A stretch of 64,000 nucleotides of DNA from the NCBI RefSeq assembly GCF_030269325.1, contig NZ_BSTD01000001.1, positions 558,001 to 622,000 of the forward strand, read 5' to 3'. The notes beneath the pieces were generated by a model. It worked only from the letters and a program-made list of their open reading frames with translations. It was not told where the DNA came from and did no database searches. The stretch comes from Amycolatopsis sp. NBRC 101858 (GTDB lineage: Bacteria; Actinomycetota; Actinomycetes; Mycobacteriales; Pseudonocardiaceae). This document shows, piece by piece, positions 23,231 through 31,417 of this stretch (the first letter of the stretch is position 1; the number at the start of each line of letters is the position of its first letter). Position numbers and translations under genes: made by a program.

Positions 23231-24238
23231 CTCTCAGCGGTCACGGGGATGCCTGGAACTTGTCCGCCCGGCGCGGGCTTCGCGTCGGTCTCGACCGAGC
23301 AGAGGTAGAAGTTCGCCCACGAGCCGTAGGAGAAGAGCGTGCCGATGCGGTCGAGCTTCTTCGGCAGGTTGTCGAGGAACTGCTGGAACACCGGGGTGTT
23401 GTCGGCCAGGTTCTTCGAGAGGTCGCCGAGCGCGGTGATGCTGTCCTTGAGCGGCTGCCGTCCTTGCTCCAGCAGCCCGGCGGTGGCGGTGGTCAGCTCG
23501 CCGAGCCCGCCGATCGCCTGGCCGATCGGCTTGGCGTCCGCGGCCAGGCCGGTGACCAGCTGCGCGGTCGTGTCGACGAGCGCGTCGAACTGGTCGCCCT
23601 GGGCGTTGACGGTGTCGAGCACGGTGTTGAGGTTGCCGATCACCTGCCCGATCACGGCATCCTTTCCGGCCAATGTGGATGTCAGCGACGCCGTGTGCTG
23701 CAACAGGCTTTCGATCGTGCTTCCCTCGCCTTGCAGGACCTGGATGATTTCGAACGACAGCTGGTTGACGTCGTTCGGCGACAGCGCCTGGAAGAGCGGT
23801 TTGAAGCCGTTGAACAACGCGGTGAGGTCGAGCGCCGGCTTTGGTCCGTTCCAGGGGGATCTGTGCGCCTTCGGCGAGCGTCGGCGAAGTGTCGGTGGCG
23901 CCCGGGTCGACCGAGAGGTACCGCTGCCCGACGAGGTTGCGGTAGCGGATGGTGATCGAGGCCGAGGCCGTCAGCCGGTGCGTTCGGTCGACGGAGAACG
24001 CGACGTCGGCCAGCCGGTGTTCGACGACGTGCACCTCGTCGACCTGGCCGATCCGGACGCCGGCCATGCGGACCTCGTCGCCGGGGTTGACCGACGTCGC
24101 GTCGGTGAACCGGGCCGTGTAGCCGATAGTGGCGCCGACGCTCGAGTTGGCGATGGTGATCGCGAGGATCCCGGTGGCGGCCGCGGTGACCAGGAAGAAG
24201 ATCAGGCCTTTGATCGCGGGCCCGGCGACGCTCCTCAT
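23221..24238 (-). pseudogene. mceB: MCE family protein (MceB type), interrupted by a one-base frameshift
   Basis: The first part (from 24238) has the anchor (GLIFFLVTAAATGILAITIA) and a complete MCE domain (YTARFTDATSVNPGDEVRMAGVRIGQVDEV) up to QIPLERTKA. It then runs into an unrelated frame. The correct continuation (ALFNGFKPLFQALSPNDVNQLSFE and the helical part to the C-terminus at 23221) lies in another frame. Removing one base in the GGCTTTGG run at about 23838-23844 restores the family sequence ERTKPALDLTALFNGF. The gene is therefore either frameshifted or carries a sequencing error. Both halves are fully conserved in style, and the rest of the operon is intact. A functional mceB would be expected for a working importer. 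Confidence 0.85.
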
Positions 24239-25434
24239 CGGACGGTCACCTCCGTCCCGCGCAGCGCGGGTCCGATCAGGACACTGCTCCAGTCCGGCAC
24301 ATCGCCCAGCGTGGGCCTCAGGATTTCGGCGACGAGCTGCCGCTCACCCGGCGAGTTCGCCGGGCCGAGGTCGCCGTCGGTGGCGCCCGAGGCCGCCGCG
24401 CCGCCACCGCCGTAGCACTTCGGCCCGCCGGTGGCGTCGAACCGCGGGGTGTCGCGCCCGGGCACGTACTTCTCGCGCGGGTCCTGCACGGTGAGCGTCA
24501 CGTGCAGGCCCGGCTCGTTCGTGCCCTTGCCGAGCGCCTTCTCCATCAGCGGCTTGAGCCGGTTGACTGCGTCGAACAGACACGGGAACTCCGGCGAGTA
24601 CCGGGAAAGCAGCTCCAGCGACGGGCGGCTCTCCACCGAGACGCCGATGATGTTGTCCTTGTTCTTCCGCAGGAAGTCGTTCAGGTGCCCGGTCGCGCTG
24701 GTGACGCTCGAGTAGAGGTTGTCGAGGTCCGCGCGGGTGTCCACAATGGTCTTCGCGGTCGTCGAAAGGTCGGTCAGCGCCTGCAGGATGTCCGGCGCGG
24801 CACCCGTGTAGACGTCGGCCGCGTTCGCGAGCCCGGTGATGTCCGCCTTGAACTGCGGCATCAGCGGGTTCACCTGGGCCAGCAGGTCCTGCAGCTTGAC
24901 GATGCTGTCGCCGATCGGCTGGCCGCGGTGGTCGAGGGCCTGGGAGATCGCGCCGAGCGAGCTGTTCAGCTTCTGCGGCTGGACCGCCCGTAGCAGCGGC
25001 AGCAGGTCGCCGAGGACGCGTTCCAGCTCGATCGCACTCGACGAGTGGTCCTGCGCGATGACGTCCCCCGCGCCGAGCTTCCCTTGTGGACGGTCCGGCA
25101 GGACGAGGTTGACGTACCGCTCGCCGAACACCGTCTTCGGCAGGAGCCGCGCGGAGACGTTCTCGGGCAGCGTCCCGATCTTCGCCGGGTCGAGCGCGAG
25201 GTCGATCTCGGCGCCGGTGCGCGTGCTGCGCACCGCCCGGACCTCGCCGAACGGCACGCCCTTGACCTTCACCTCGGCGGTCGGCGCGAGCTGGTTGCCG
25301 ACGCGATCCGCTCGCAGCGTCACCACTTCGGAGTCGTCGAAGTCCTTGTCGTAGATGGCGACCGCGAGGTAGCCGAGCAGGACGAGCACGCCGAGGAACG
25401 CGACCCCGGCGAGCTGCGTGCCGAACCGGCTCAT
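24235..25434 (-). CDS. mceA: MCE family protein (MceA type)
   Basis: A 399-residue protein, the first MCE gene after the YrbE pair. An N-terminal anchor (LAGVAFLGVLVLLGYLAVAIY) precedes the MCE domain (TLRADRVGNQLAPTAEVKVKGVPFGEVRAV). The helical region is long and there is a C-terminal extension of about 100 residues with a Gly-rich stretch (CYGGGGAAASG). MceA proteins are channel subunits of lipid (sterol or fatty acid) importers. The ATG overlaps the yrbEB stop. Cys residues FPCLF and PKCYG may form a disulfide in the outer part. Confidence 0.88.
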   Translation of the reverse strand: MSRFGTQLAGVAFLGVLVLLGYLAVAIYDKDFDDSEVVTLRADRVGNQLAPTAEVKVKGVPFGEVRAVRSTRTGAEIDLALDPAKIGTLPENVSARLLPKTVFGERYVNLVLPDRPQGKLGAGDVIAQDHSSSAIELERVLGDLLPLLRAVQPQKLNSSLGAISQALDHRGQPIGDSIVKLQDLLAQVNPLMPQFKADITGLANAADVYTGAAPDILQALTDLSTTAKTIVDTRADLDNLYSSVTSATGHLNDFLRKNKDNIIGVSVESRPSLELLSRYSPEFPCLFDAVNRLKPLMEKALGKGTNEPGLHVTLTVQDPREKYVPGRDTPRFDATGGPKCYGGGGAAASGATDGDLGPANSPGERQLVAEILRPTLGDVPDWSSVLIGPALRGTEVTVR

Positions 25435-26246
25435 CCCGACACCTTCACCGTGGTCGTCGCGCCCCAGATGGCCAGCGACAGGAAGAGGTCGAGCACGCTG
25501 ATCAGCACGATCGACGTCCGCACGGCCCGGCCCACCGCCACGCCGACCCCGGCCGGGCCACCACTGGCGCGATACCCGTAGAAACAGTGCGTCAAAATCA
25601 CGCCGACGCTGAAGACGAGCACCTTGCCGAACGACCAGAGCACGTCACCCGGCGGCAGGAACAGCGTGAAGTAGTGGTCGTAGGTGCCACCGGACTGTCC
25701 GAAGAAGACAACCGTCGTCACCCGGGAGCCGAGGTAGGAGATCAGCAGTCCGATGACGTAGAGCGGGACGATCGCGATGAACCCGGCGATGATCCGGGTG
25801 GTGACCAGGTACGGCATGCTCCGCACGGCCATCACCTCGAGCGCGTCGATCTCCTCGGAGATCCGCATCGCACCCAGCTGCGCGGTGAACCCACTGCCCA
25901 CAGTGGACGAAAGCGCGAGCCCGGCGACGAGCGGCGCGATCTCACGGGTGTTGAAGTACGCGGTGAGGAACCCCGTCATCGCGGAGATGTTGATCTGGTT
26001 CAACGCGCTGAAGCCCTGCAGCCCGACGGTGACACCGGTGAACACGCACAGCCCGACCATCACGCCGATCGTGCCGCCGATCACGGCGAGCGCACCGCTG
26101 CCGAACGTCACCTCGGCCAGCAGCCGGACGACCTCGCGGAAGTAGCGGGTCACCGCGAGGGGGACGGCGGCGAGCGCGCGGACGTAGAACAGCAGCTGGT
26201 CGCCGAGGTCGAACAGCCGGTCGCCGGGTTTGCCGAGGATGGCCAC
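25431..26246 (-). CDS. yrbEB: YrbE/MlaE-family ABC permease (second subunit)
   Basis: A 271-residue integral membrane protein with five to six predicted helices. It has the MlaE permease signature EEIDALEVMAVRSMPYLVTTRIIAG. The YrbE pair forms the membrane-embedded permease of MCE transporters and is energised by an Mkl-type ATPase, which is not encoded in this window. The GTG or ATG at 26246 directly follows the yrbEA stop with no gap. Confidence 0.9.
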   Translation of the reverse strand: MAILGKPGDRLFDLGDQLLFYVRALAAVPLAVTRYFREVVRLLAEVTFGSGALAVIGGTIGVMVGLCVFTGVTVGLQGFSALNQINISAMTGFLTAYFNTREIAPLVAGLALSSTVGSGFTAQLGAMRISEEIDALEVMAVRSMPYLVTTRIIAGFIAIVPLYVIGLLISYLGSRVTTVVFFGQSGGTYDHYFTLFLPPGDVLWSFGKVLVFSVGVILTHCFYGYRASGGPAGVGVAVGRAVRTSIVLISVLDLFLSLAIWGATTTVKVSG

Positions 26247-27032
26247 TCAGGTCCCCTTCGCCGGAACGAGTTGCAGGTACAGGGCGGTGAGCACGGTGTT
26301 GACGAAGAACAGCAGCAGGAACGTGATGACGACGGACTGGTTGACGACGTCGCCCACGCCCTTCGGCCCGCCCTTGGGGTTCAGGCCGCGATAGGACGCG
26401 ACGACCCCGGCGAGGTAGCCGAAGATCACGGCCTTCACCGAGCTGACGACAAGGTCCGGCAGCTGTGCGAGGGCGTTGAAGCTGGCCAGGTAGGCGCCCG
26501 GCGTGCCGCCCTGGATGATGACGTTGAAGAAGTAGCCGCCGAGCACGCCGACCACGCTGACCAGGCCGTTGAGCAGCACGGACGCGCAGACGGCGGCCTG
26601 CACCCGCGGCACGACCAGGCGCTGGATCGCCGAGACGCCGAGCACCTCCATCGCGTCGATCTCCTCGCGGATGCTGCGCGCGCCGAGATCGGCGCAGATC
26701 GCGCTGCCGCCTGCGCCGGCGATGATCAGCGTCGTCACGATCGGGCTCGCCTGCTGCACGACGGCCAGGACGCTCGCGGCGCCGTTGAACTGCTGGGCGC
26801 CGATCTGGCTGGTGAGCGAGCCGAGCTGCAGGGAGATGACCGCGCCGAACGGGATCGAGACGAGGATCGCCGGTGCGATGGACACGCTGGCGATGAACCA
26901 GAACTGCTGGACGAACTCGCGCACCTGGTACGGCCGGCGGACCATCGCGAGGATGATGTCGAGGCCCATCGCGCACATGCGGCCGAACTCGCGCAGGCCG
27001 TTCGCGGCCCGTTTCTGCACCTGGATCGTCAT
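26247..27032 (-). CDS. yrbEA: YrbE/MlaE-family ABC permease (first subunit)
   Basis: A 261-residue permease starting at ATG 27032, which overlaps the stop of the upstream secreted protein gene (ATGA). It carries the EEIDAMEVLGVSAIQRLVVPRV motif that contacts the ATPase, plus several transmembrane helices. It is paired with yrbEB to form the heterodimeric permease. The overlap with the upstream gene ties that secreted protein into the MCE operon. Confidence 0.9.
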   Translation of the reverse strand: MTIQVQKRAANGLREFGRMCAMGLDIILAMVRRPYQVREFVQQFWFIASVSIAPAILVSIPFGAVISLQLGSLTSQIGAQQFNGAASVLAVVQQASPIVTTLIIAGAGGSAICADLGARSIREEIDAMEVLGVSAIQRLVVPRVQAAVCASVLLNGLVSVVGVLGGYFFNVIIQGGTPGAYLASFNALAQLPDLVVSSVKAVIFGYLAGVVASYRGLNPKGGPKGVGDVVNQSVVITFLLLFFVNTVLTALYLQLVPAKGT

Positions 27033-27757
27033 GCCTTGCACCCGGTGCTGAAGCACCGCAAGGTCAGGTTCGAGACGAACGTGTTGCCCGGCCCGGAAAC
27101 GAGTCCGGTGAGCAACCGGCTCAAGTCCTCGTGCCCGGTGCACCCGGCGAACGGGGGCGCGGTGAACGTGGAGGTCACCTTCACCGGCGGAGCCGGCAGC
27201 GAGATCGGCACCAGCGCCTTGATCGTCACCGCGGCGGGCTGGGCCGTCCGGCAGTCCGGCCCGACGTCGAGGGTCTTACCGTCCACTTTGGCGTCCGAGA
27301 GCTTGATGAACACCTTCGCGGTCACGTCCGTGTCGGCGCAGATGTTCGTCTGCGTGGCCTTGCAGTCCTTGTCCTTGCCCGTGTGGACCGTCGCCGTTCC
27401 GGTGGCGTCGCCGTCCGGGATGATCTCGACCCGGCCGGTGGTGGCCATGAACCGGAACGCCACGAAGTACCCGTCGGCCGGCGGGATGCTCAGCTTTCCG
27501 GTGATGGGCACGGTGTTCGTGAGGCCGCCCAGTGCGCCGTCGAAGGTACCCGGCGGGAAGGCGATGTCGGAGCCGAGCTTGGCGACGTGGCTCGTGGTCG
27601 GCTGCTGGGCGTCCCCGAGGGTGAAGCCGAACGGAATTTGCGTCGCCGCGGCCTGTGCCGGGACGGCGTTCTCGCCGGGCGCGGCTTCCGCCGCACCCAG
27701 CGAGAACGCGATCAGCACCAGCACGAGTGGCAGCGAGAACCGGGTCAGCAGCGACAT
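27029..27757 (-). CDS. Secreted Cys-rich beta protein coupled to the MCE operon
   Basis: A 242-residue exported protein. The ATG at 27757 is preceded by GAGGAAG at a good distance. The signal peptide covers residues 1-25 (FSLPLVLVLIAFSLGAAEA). The mature part has a domain of Thr/Val-rich strands and about seven Cys residues (KDCKATQTNICAD, PDCRTAQ, AGCTGHE, LRCFSTGC), suggesting disulfides. It is smaller than the DUF6801-like proteins and lacks their opening motif, but the end (GLVSGPGNTFVSNLTL) echoes their C-terminus (AITSGPGNKLEVTL). The 4-base overlap with yrbEA makes it the probable first gene of the MCE operon. It may bind the lipid substrate outside the membrane; that is inference. Confidence 0.75.
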   Translation of the reverse strand: MSLLTRFSLPLVLVLIAFSLGAAEAAPGENAVPAQAAATQIPFGFTLGDAQQPTTSHVAKLGSDIAFPPGTFDGALGGLTNTVPITGKLSIPPADGYFVAFRFMATTGRVEIIPDGDATGTATVHTGKDKDCKATQTNICADTDVTAKVFIKLSDAKVDGKTLDVGPDCRTAQPAAVTIKALVPISLPAPPVKVTSTFTAPPFAGCTGHEDLSRLLTGLVSGPGNTFVSNLTLRCFSTGCKA

Positions 27758-27789
27758 GCGGACTTCCTCATCGAAGGCGATCCTTTCCG

Positions 27790-27819
27790 ACGCTACTGAC
27801 GGTTCTCGTTGCCACACAA
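27790..27819 (-). promoter_or_regulatory. Possible promoter of the MCE operon
   Basis: On the minus strand, TTGTGT (27819-27814) and TAGCGT (27795-27790) are 18 bases apart, about 35 bases upstream of the ATG at 27757. A GTGACAA element (27840-27834) sits just upstream. The match is modest. Confidence 0.3.
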
Positions 27820-27867
27820 GGGTTTTCGTATTCTTGTCACGCGGGTCTGCGTTTCCGCGCCACGACT

Positions 27868-29397
27868 TCACTTCTTGGTGAGCGTGACCTCCAGCTTGTT
27901 GCCGGGGCCGGAGGTGATGGCGGTGATCAGGCCGGTGAGGAACCCGCAGCCGGTGAACTGCGGGATGCCGTACGTCGCGGTCAGCTTGCCGCCCTTGAGC
28001 GGGTCGAACCCGGCCGCCGAGGCGAGCGGGACGTCGGCCGGCTTCACGGTGTGGCAGGAGGTCGACGACAGGATCGGGAACCCGAACACGCGGACCTTGG
28101 TGAGCTGGACGTCCACCTGCGCGTTCGCCTTGACCGCCCCGCCGGTGAGCGTGCCGTCGATCGCGCCGACCTGGACGAGCTTCACCGTCGCGGACGCCGG
28201 GATGAAGCCGAGCACGCGGAAGTCCACATCGGACTTCGGCAGCGCGAGCCGGGCGCCGAACTTGCCGGACGCCGCGTCGAGCTTGGCGTCGAGGCTGCCC
28301 GGGCCGAGCGGCAGCGTGGCGTGCAGCTGCTTGAGGGTCGACTTGCCCTTGACCGAGTACTTGACGTCGATGCCGCCCGGGGGCGTGGTCGGCTGGGTCG
28401 TCGGCTCCGTGGTGGGTGTCGTGGGCTCGGTGGTCGGCGTCGTCGGTTCCGTGGTCGGGGTCGTGGGCTCCGTGGTCGGGGTGGTCGGCTCCGTCGTGGG
28501 AGTGGTGGGCTCGGTCGTGGGTGTTGTCGGCTCGGTGGTCGGGGTCGTCGGTTCCGTGGTGGGAGTCGTGGGCTCGGTCGTCGGGGTCGTCGGCTCTGTG
28601 GTGGGAGTCGTCGGCTCCGTGGTCGGAGTCGTGGGCTCCGTCGTCGGGGTCGTCGGCTCCGTGGTCGGAGTCGTGGGCTCGGTCGTGGGAGTGGTGGGCT
28701 CCGTCGTCGGCGTGGTGGGTGTCGACGGCGTGGTGGGTGTGGTCGGGGTCGTCGGCGTGGTCGGCGTCGTCGTGCCGCCCGCCGGCTTGACCTCGAACGT
28801 GCCCAGCAGCTGGTTCTGGCCCGGGACGGCGACGCAGTCCGAGGTGAACGTGCCGAGGTCGGTCGGCTGGCCGTCCGCGGTGCGCGGGGTCATCGTGGTG
28901 CTGAAGTTCCCGACCGTCACCGACGCGGTGCCCGGGCTCGGGAACGTCACCGCCGGTGCCTTGCCGCTGCTCTTGACGTGGAACGCGCCCGACGGCGGCA
29001 CCGGCGTCGACGCGATCGTCAGGGGCAGGTTCAAGTTCAGCGTCTTGTCGACCGGGTACTTGAGCTGGGCCGCGGCCTTCGCCGACCCGTCCAGTGACGT
29101 GGAGCCGACCAGCGCCAGGCCCTCGGTCGCGGTCTCCGGCACGGTGACGTCGACGTCGAACGTGATCGGCGTCGACGACGAGCCCGCGACGGCGTCGTCC
29201 GGCAGGTTCGTGTCGATCTTGACCGCCAGGACCTGGTCGCCGATCAACGGGAACGGGCAGTTGTAGTTCAGCGTCAGGCTCACCGGTGCGGCCTGGGTCG
29301 GCCCCGCCCCGACCAGCGCGACGGTCGCCGCGATGCCCGCGACGGTCGCGACCGCAAGGCCGTAGGCGGGCTTTCTCGACTTCCACGGAAACTTCAC
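27868..29397 (-). CDS. Secreted two-domain DUF6801-like protein with long TTEPTTP linker
   Basis: A 509-residue exported protein with a GTG start preceded by GAGGTGA. The signal peptide ends near TQAAPV (about residue 36). Domain 1 (about 37-210) has LNYNCPFPLIG and LALVGSTSLDG. It is followed by a linker of about 130 residues made of TTPTTEP repeats, then domain 2 (about 345-509) with YSVKGKSTLKQLH and two Cys residues, ending EVTLTKK. It is a paralog of the proteins at 508-1734 and 1-441. Its position 110 bases upstream of the MCE operon suggests co-regulation. The linker would let it span the outer envelope. Function unknown. Confidence 0.85.
   Translation of the reverse strand: MKFPWKSRKPAYGLAVATVAGIAATVALVGAGPTQAAPVSLTLNYNCPFPLIGDQVLAVKIDTNLPDDAVAGSSSTPITFDVDVTVPETATEGLALVGSTSLDGSAKAAAQLKYPVDKTLNLNLPLTIASTPVPPSGAFHVKSSGKAPAVTFPSPGTASVTVGNFSTTMTPRTADGQPTDLGTFTSDCVAVPGQNQLLGTFEVKPAGGTTTPTTPTTPTTPTTPSTPTTPTTEPTTPTTEPTTPTTEPTTPTTEPTTPTTEPTTPTTEPTTPTTEPTTPTTEPTTPTTEPTTPTTEPTTPTTEPTTPTTEPTTPTTEPTTPTTEPTTPTTEPTTQPTTPPGGIDVKYSVKGKSTLKQLHATLPLGPGSLDAKLDAASGKFGARLALPKSDVDFRVLGFIPASATVKLVQVGAIDGTLTGGAVKANAQVDVQLTKVRVFGFPILSSTSCHTVKPADVPLASAAGFDPLKGGKLTATYGIPQFTGCGFLTGLITAITSGPGNKLEVTLTKK
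28384..28777 (-). repeat. Tandem TTEPTTP-coding repeats (21-base units)
   Basis: About sixteen 21-base units encoding TEPTTPT, flanked by a simpler TTP run, inside the DUF6801-like gene. Units differ by synonymous changes (GTC/GTG/GTT and TCC/TCG on the plus strand), so the protein repeat appears conserved rather than recently copied. Confidence 0.85.
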
Positions 29398-29433
29398 GGC
29401 GCGTCACCTCGGGGAATGGGGGAATTTCAGCGA

Positions 29434-29462
29434 AAAGTACCTCCGTAAAACCGGGTTAACAA
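29434..29462 (-). promoter_or_regulatory. Promoter of the long-linker DUF6801-like gene
   Basis: On the minus strand, TTGTTA (29462-29457) and TACTTT (29439-29434) are separated by 17 bases, about 40 bases from the GTG start. It lies in a locally AT-richer stretch. Confidence 0.5.
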
Positions 29463-29477
29463 GCAGACCCGAATTCT

Positions 29478-29569
29478 TTGTCACGTGCAGGGGATCGCCC
29501 CCTTCGCGAAGGGTCACGCAGGTCAGCGGTTGTCACTTGCGGACGGTTCGCGACCGCGAAAATTGTCAC
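29478..29569. promoter_or_regulatory. Cluster of three GTGACAA elements between divergent genes
   Basis: TTGTCAC (GTGACAA on the minus strand) occurs at 29478-29484, 29530-29536 and 29563-29569, all in the same orientation, with a related GGTCACG between the first two. The cluster lies upstream of the DUF6801-like promoter and between it and the divergent exporter gene. It is a candidate regulator-binding region. Confidence 0.4.
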
Positions 29570-29651
29570 GCGCACGGCGAATGGCGGCCATCTTCTTGCC
29601 CGTCACCACCGGGTCCGGATACCTTTTTTCCGGGCAGGGAAAGGAGCGGCC

Positions 29652-30587
29652 ATGAACCAGCCGGTCATCGCCGTGACCGACCTCGCGAAGCAGTACGGCG
29701 AAGTCACCGCGCTCGCCGGGATCAGCCTCAGCGTCGCCCGCGGCGCGGTGCTGGCGGTCCTCGGCCACAACGGCGCCGGGAAGACGACGCTGATCGACAT
29801 CCTCAGCACGCGCGTCCGGCCGAGCGCCGGCACCGCCCGCGTCTGCGGCTACGACGTCGTGCAGCGCGGCCGCGCGGTCCGGCGGCGGATCGGGGTGACC
29901 GGCCAGTTCACCGCGGTCGACGACGCCCTGTCCGGCCGCGGGAACCTCGTGCTGATCGCGCGGCTGCTGGGCGCGAAGCCGCGGCAGGCGCAAGCGCGGG
30001 CGGCCGAGCTGATCGCGTCGTTCGGCCTGGAGGACGCGGCGGACCGCCCGGCAGGCACCTACTCCGGCGGGATGCGACGGCGGCTGGACCTGGCCGCGGG
30101 CCTGGTCGGCGCACCGCAGGTGCTGTTCCTCGACGAGCCCACCACCGGGCTCGACCCGGTCAGCCGGTCCGGGCTGTGGTCGGTCGTCGAAGGCCTCGCG
30201 GCGCGGGGCACGACCGTCGTGCTGACCACGCAGTACCTCGAGGAAGCCGACAGGCTGGCCGACCACGTCGTCGTCCTCGGCTTCGGGCACATCACCGTGT
30301 CGGGGACGCCGTCGCAGCTCAAGGCGCGGCTCGGCAACCGGACGGCCACGCTGACGTTCGGCACCGAACTGGCGTTGCGGCGTGCGGTGGACGCCCTCTC
30401 CCGCCTCGGGCTCGCCGCCGGCCGCACCGGGCTGGTGCTTTCGGTGCCGCTGAGCGGGCCGGGCGACATCCCGGTGCTGGTGCGCGCGCTCGACGCGGCC
30501 GGCGCGCCCCTGCGGGACCTGACGGTGACCGAGCCGACCCTCGACGACGTCTACCTTTCGCTGCACCGGACGGCGGTGGCGTCGTGA
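29652..30587 (+). CDS. DrrA-type ABC transporter ATP-binding protein
   Basis: A 311-residue ATPase with Walker A GHNGAGKTT, signature YSGGMRRR, Walker B VLFLDEPTTG and the H-loop region replaced by TTQYLEEADRLAD, typical of the daunorubicin-resistance (DrrA/CcmA) family. AAGGAG lies upstream of the ATG. The C-terminal domain (about 225-311) is the DrrA extension ending in EPTLDDVYLSLH. With the next gene it forms an exporter for lipids, glycolipids or antibiotics. Its position beside a lipid-like polyketide operon suggests export of that product rather than drug resistance as such. Confidence 0.9.
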   Translation: MNQPVIAVTDLAKQYGEVTALAGISLSVARGAVLAVLGHNGAGKTTLIDILSTRVRPSAGTARVCGYDVVQRGRAVRRRIGVTGQFTAVDDALSGRGNLVLIARLLGAKPRQAQARAAELIASFGLEDAADRPAGTYSGGMRRRLDLAAGLVGAPQVLFLDEPTTGLDPVSRSGLWSVVEGLAARGTTVVLTTQYLEEADRLADHVVVLGFGHITVSGTPSQLKARLGNRTATLTFGTELALRRAVDALSRLGLAAGRTGLVLSVPLSGPGDIPVLVRALDAAGAPLRDLTVTEPTLDDVYLSLHRTAVAS

Positions 30588-31417
30588 CGCAGGCCCGGCA
30601 CCGCGCGGCGGTGGCCGCCCTCGCGGACCCGGCGGCCTGGCCCGAATCCGGTTTCTGGACACAGGTCCGCGTGCTGGCGGCCCGATCGCTGCGCACGGCG
30701 TTCGGCGACCGGCGGCTGGTCTTCTTCGGACTTCTGCAGCCGGTGGTGCTGCTTCTGTTGTTCAGCCAGGTGTTCAGCGGTGTCGGGGCGCTGCCGGGGG
30801 TCGCGGCGTACCAGGGTTACGTGAACTTCCTGGTGCCGGCGACGCTCGTCACCATCGCGATGACGACGGCGATGAGCTCGGGCGCGGGCCTGCTGGCGGA
30901 GATCTACGGCGGCTTCACCGGCCGGCTGCGGTGCCTGCCGATCTCGCTGTTTTCGGTGCTGGTGGCCCGGACCCTGGCCGACTCGGCCCGGCTGGGCGTC
31001 CAGCTGGTGGTGACGGCCCTGGCCAGCGTGGTCTTCCTCGGCTTCCGGCCGGCGGGCGGGGTGCCGGGGCTCGCGCTCGCGTTGCTGCTGACGATGGTGG
31101 TCGGCTGGTGCCTGAGCTGGGTGTTCGTCGCGATCACGACGTGGCTGCGCAAGGCCGAGACGCTCCAGGCGGCGTCGTTCGTGGTGATGTTCCCGCTGAT
31201 GTTCTCCTCCAGCGCGTACATGCCCCTGGACACGATGCCGGCGTGGGTCCGCGCGGTCTCGGCGGTGAATCCCCTGACGTACGCGATCGACGCGACCCGC
31301 GCGCTGGCCTTGGCCCGCCCGATCGGCTGGTCCGTGGCAGCAGCACTGGCGATCGCCGCAGTGGCGGCGGTGGCGGGCTCTTCGCTGGCGGCCCGGACCT
31401 TCCGCACGCGCGCTTAG
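30584..31417 (+). CDS. DrrB-type ABC transporter permease
   Basis: A 277-residue membrane protein with six predicted helices and the ABC-2 permease ending YMPLDTMPAWVRAVSAVNPLTYAIDATRAL. The GTG start overlaps the stop of the ATPase gene (GTGA), so the two are coupled. It ends in TTAG, shared with the stop of the convergent glycosyltransferase gene. It should form the membrane path of the exporter. Confidence 0.9.
   Translation: MTQARHRAAVAALADPAAWPESGFWTQVRVLAARSLRTAFGDRRLVFFGLLQPVVLLLLFSQVFSGVGALPGVAAYQGYVNFLVPATLVTIAMTTAMSSGAGLLAEIYGGFTGRLRCLPISLFSVLVARTLADSARLGVQLVVTALASVVFLGFRPAGGVPGLALALLLTMVVGWCLSWVFVAITTWLRKAETLQAASFVVMFPLMFSSSAYMPLDTMPAWVRAVSAVNPLTYAIDATRALALARPIGWSVAAALAIAAVAAVAGSSLAARTFRTRA

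Noticed and set aside
29652..31417. Dedicated antibiotic self-resistance pump
   Set aside because: DrrAB-like families also export lipids; no antibiotic cluster in the usual sense is beside it, so only export is claimed.
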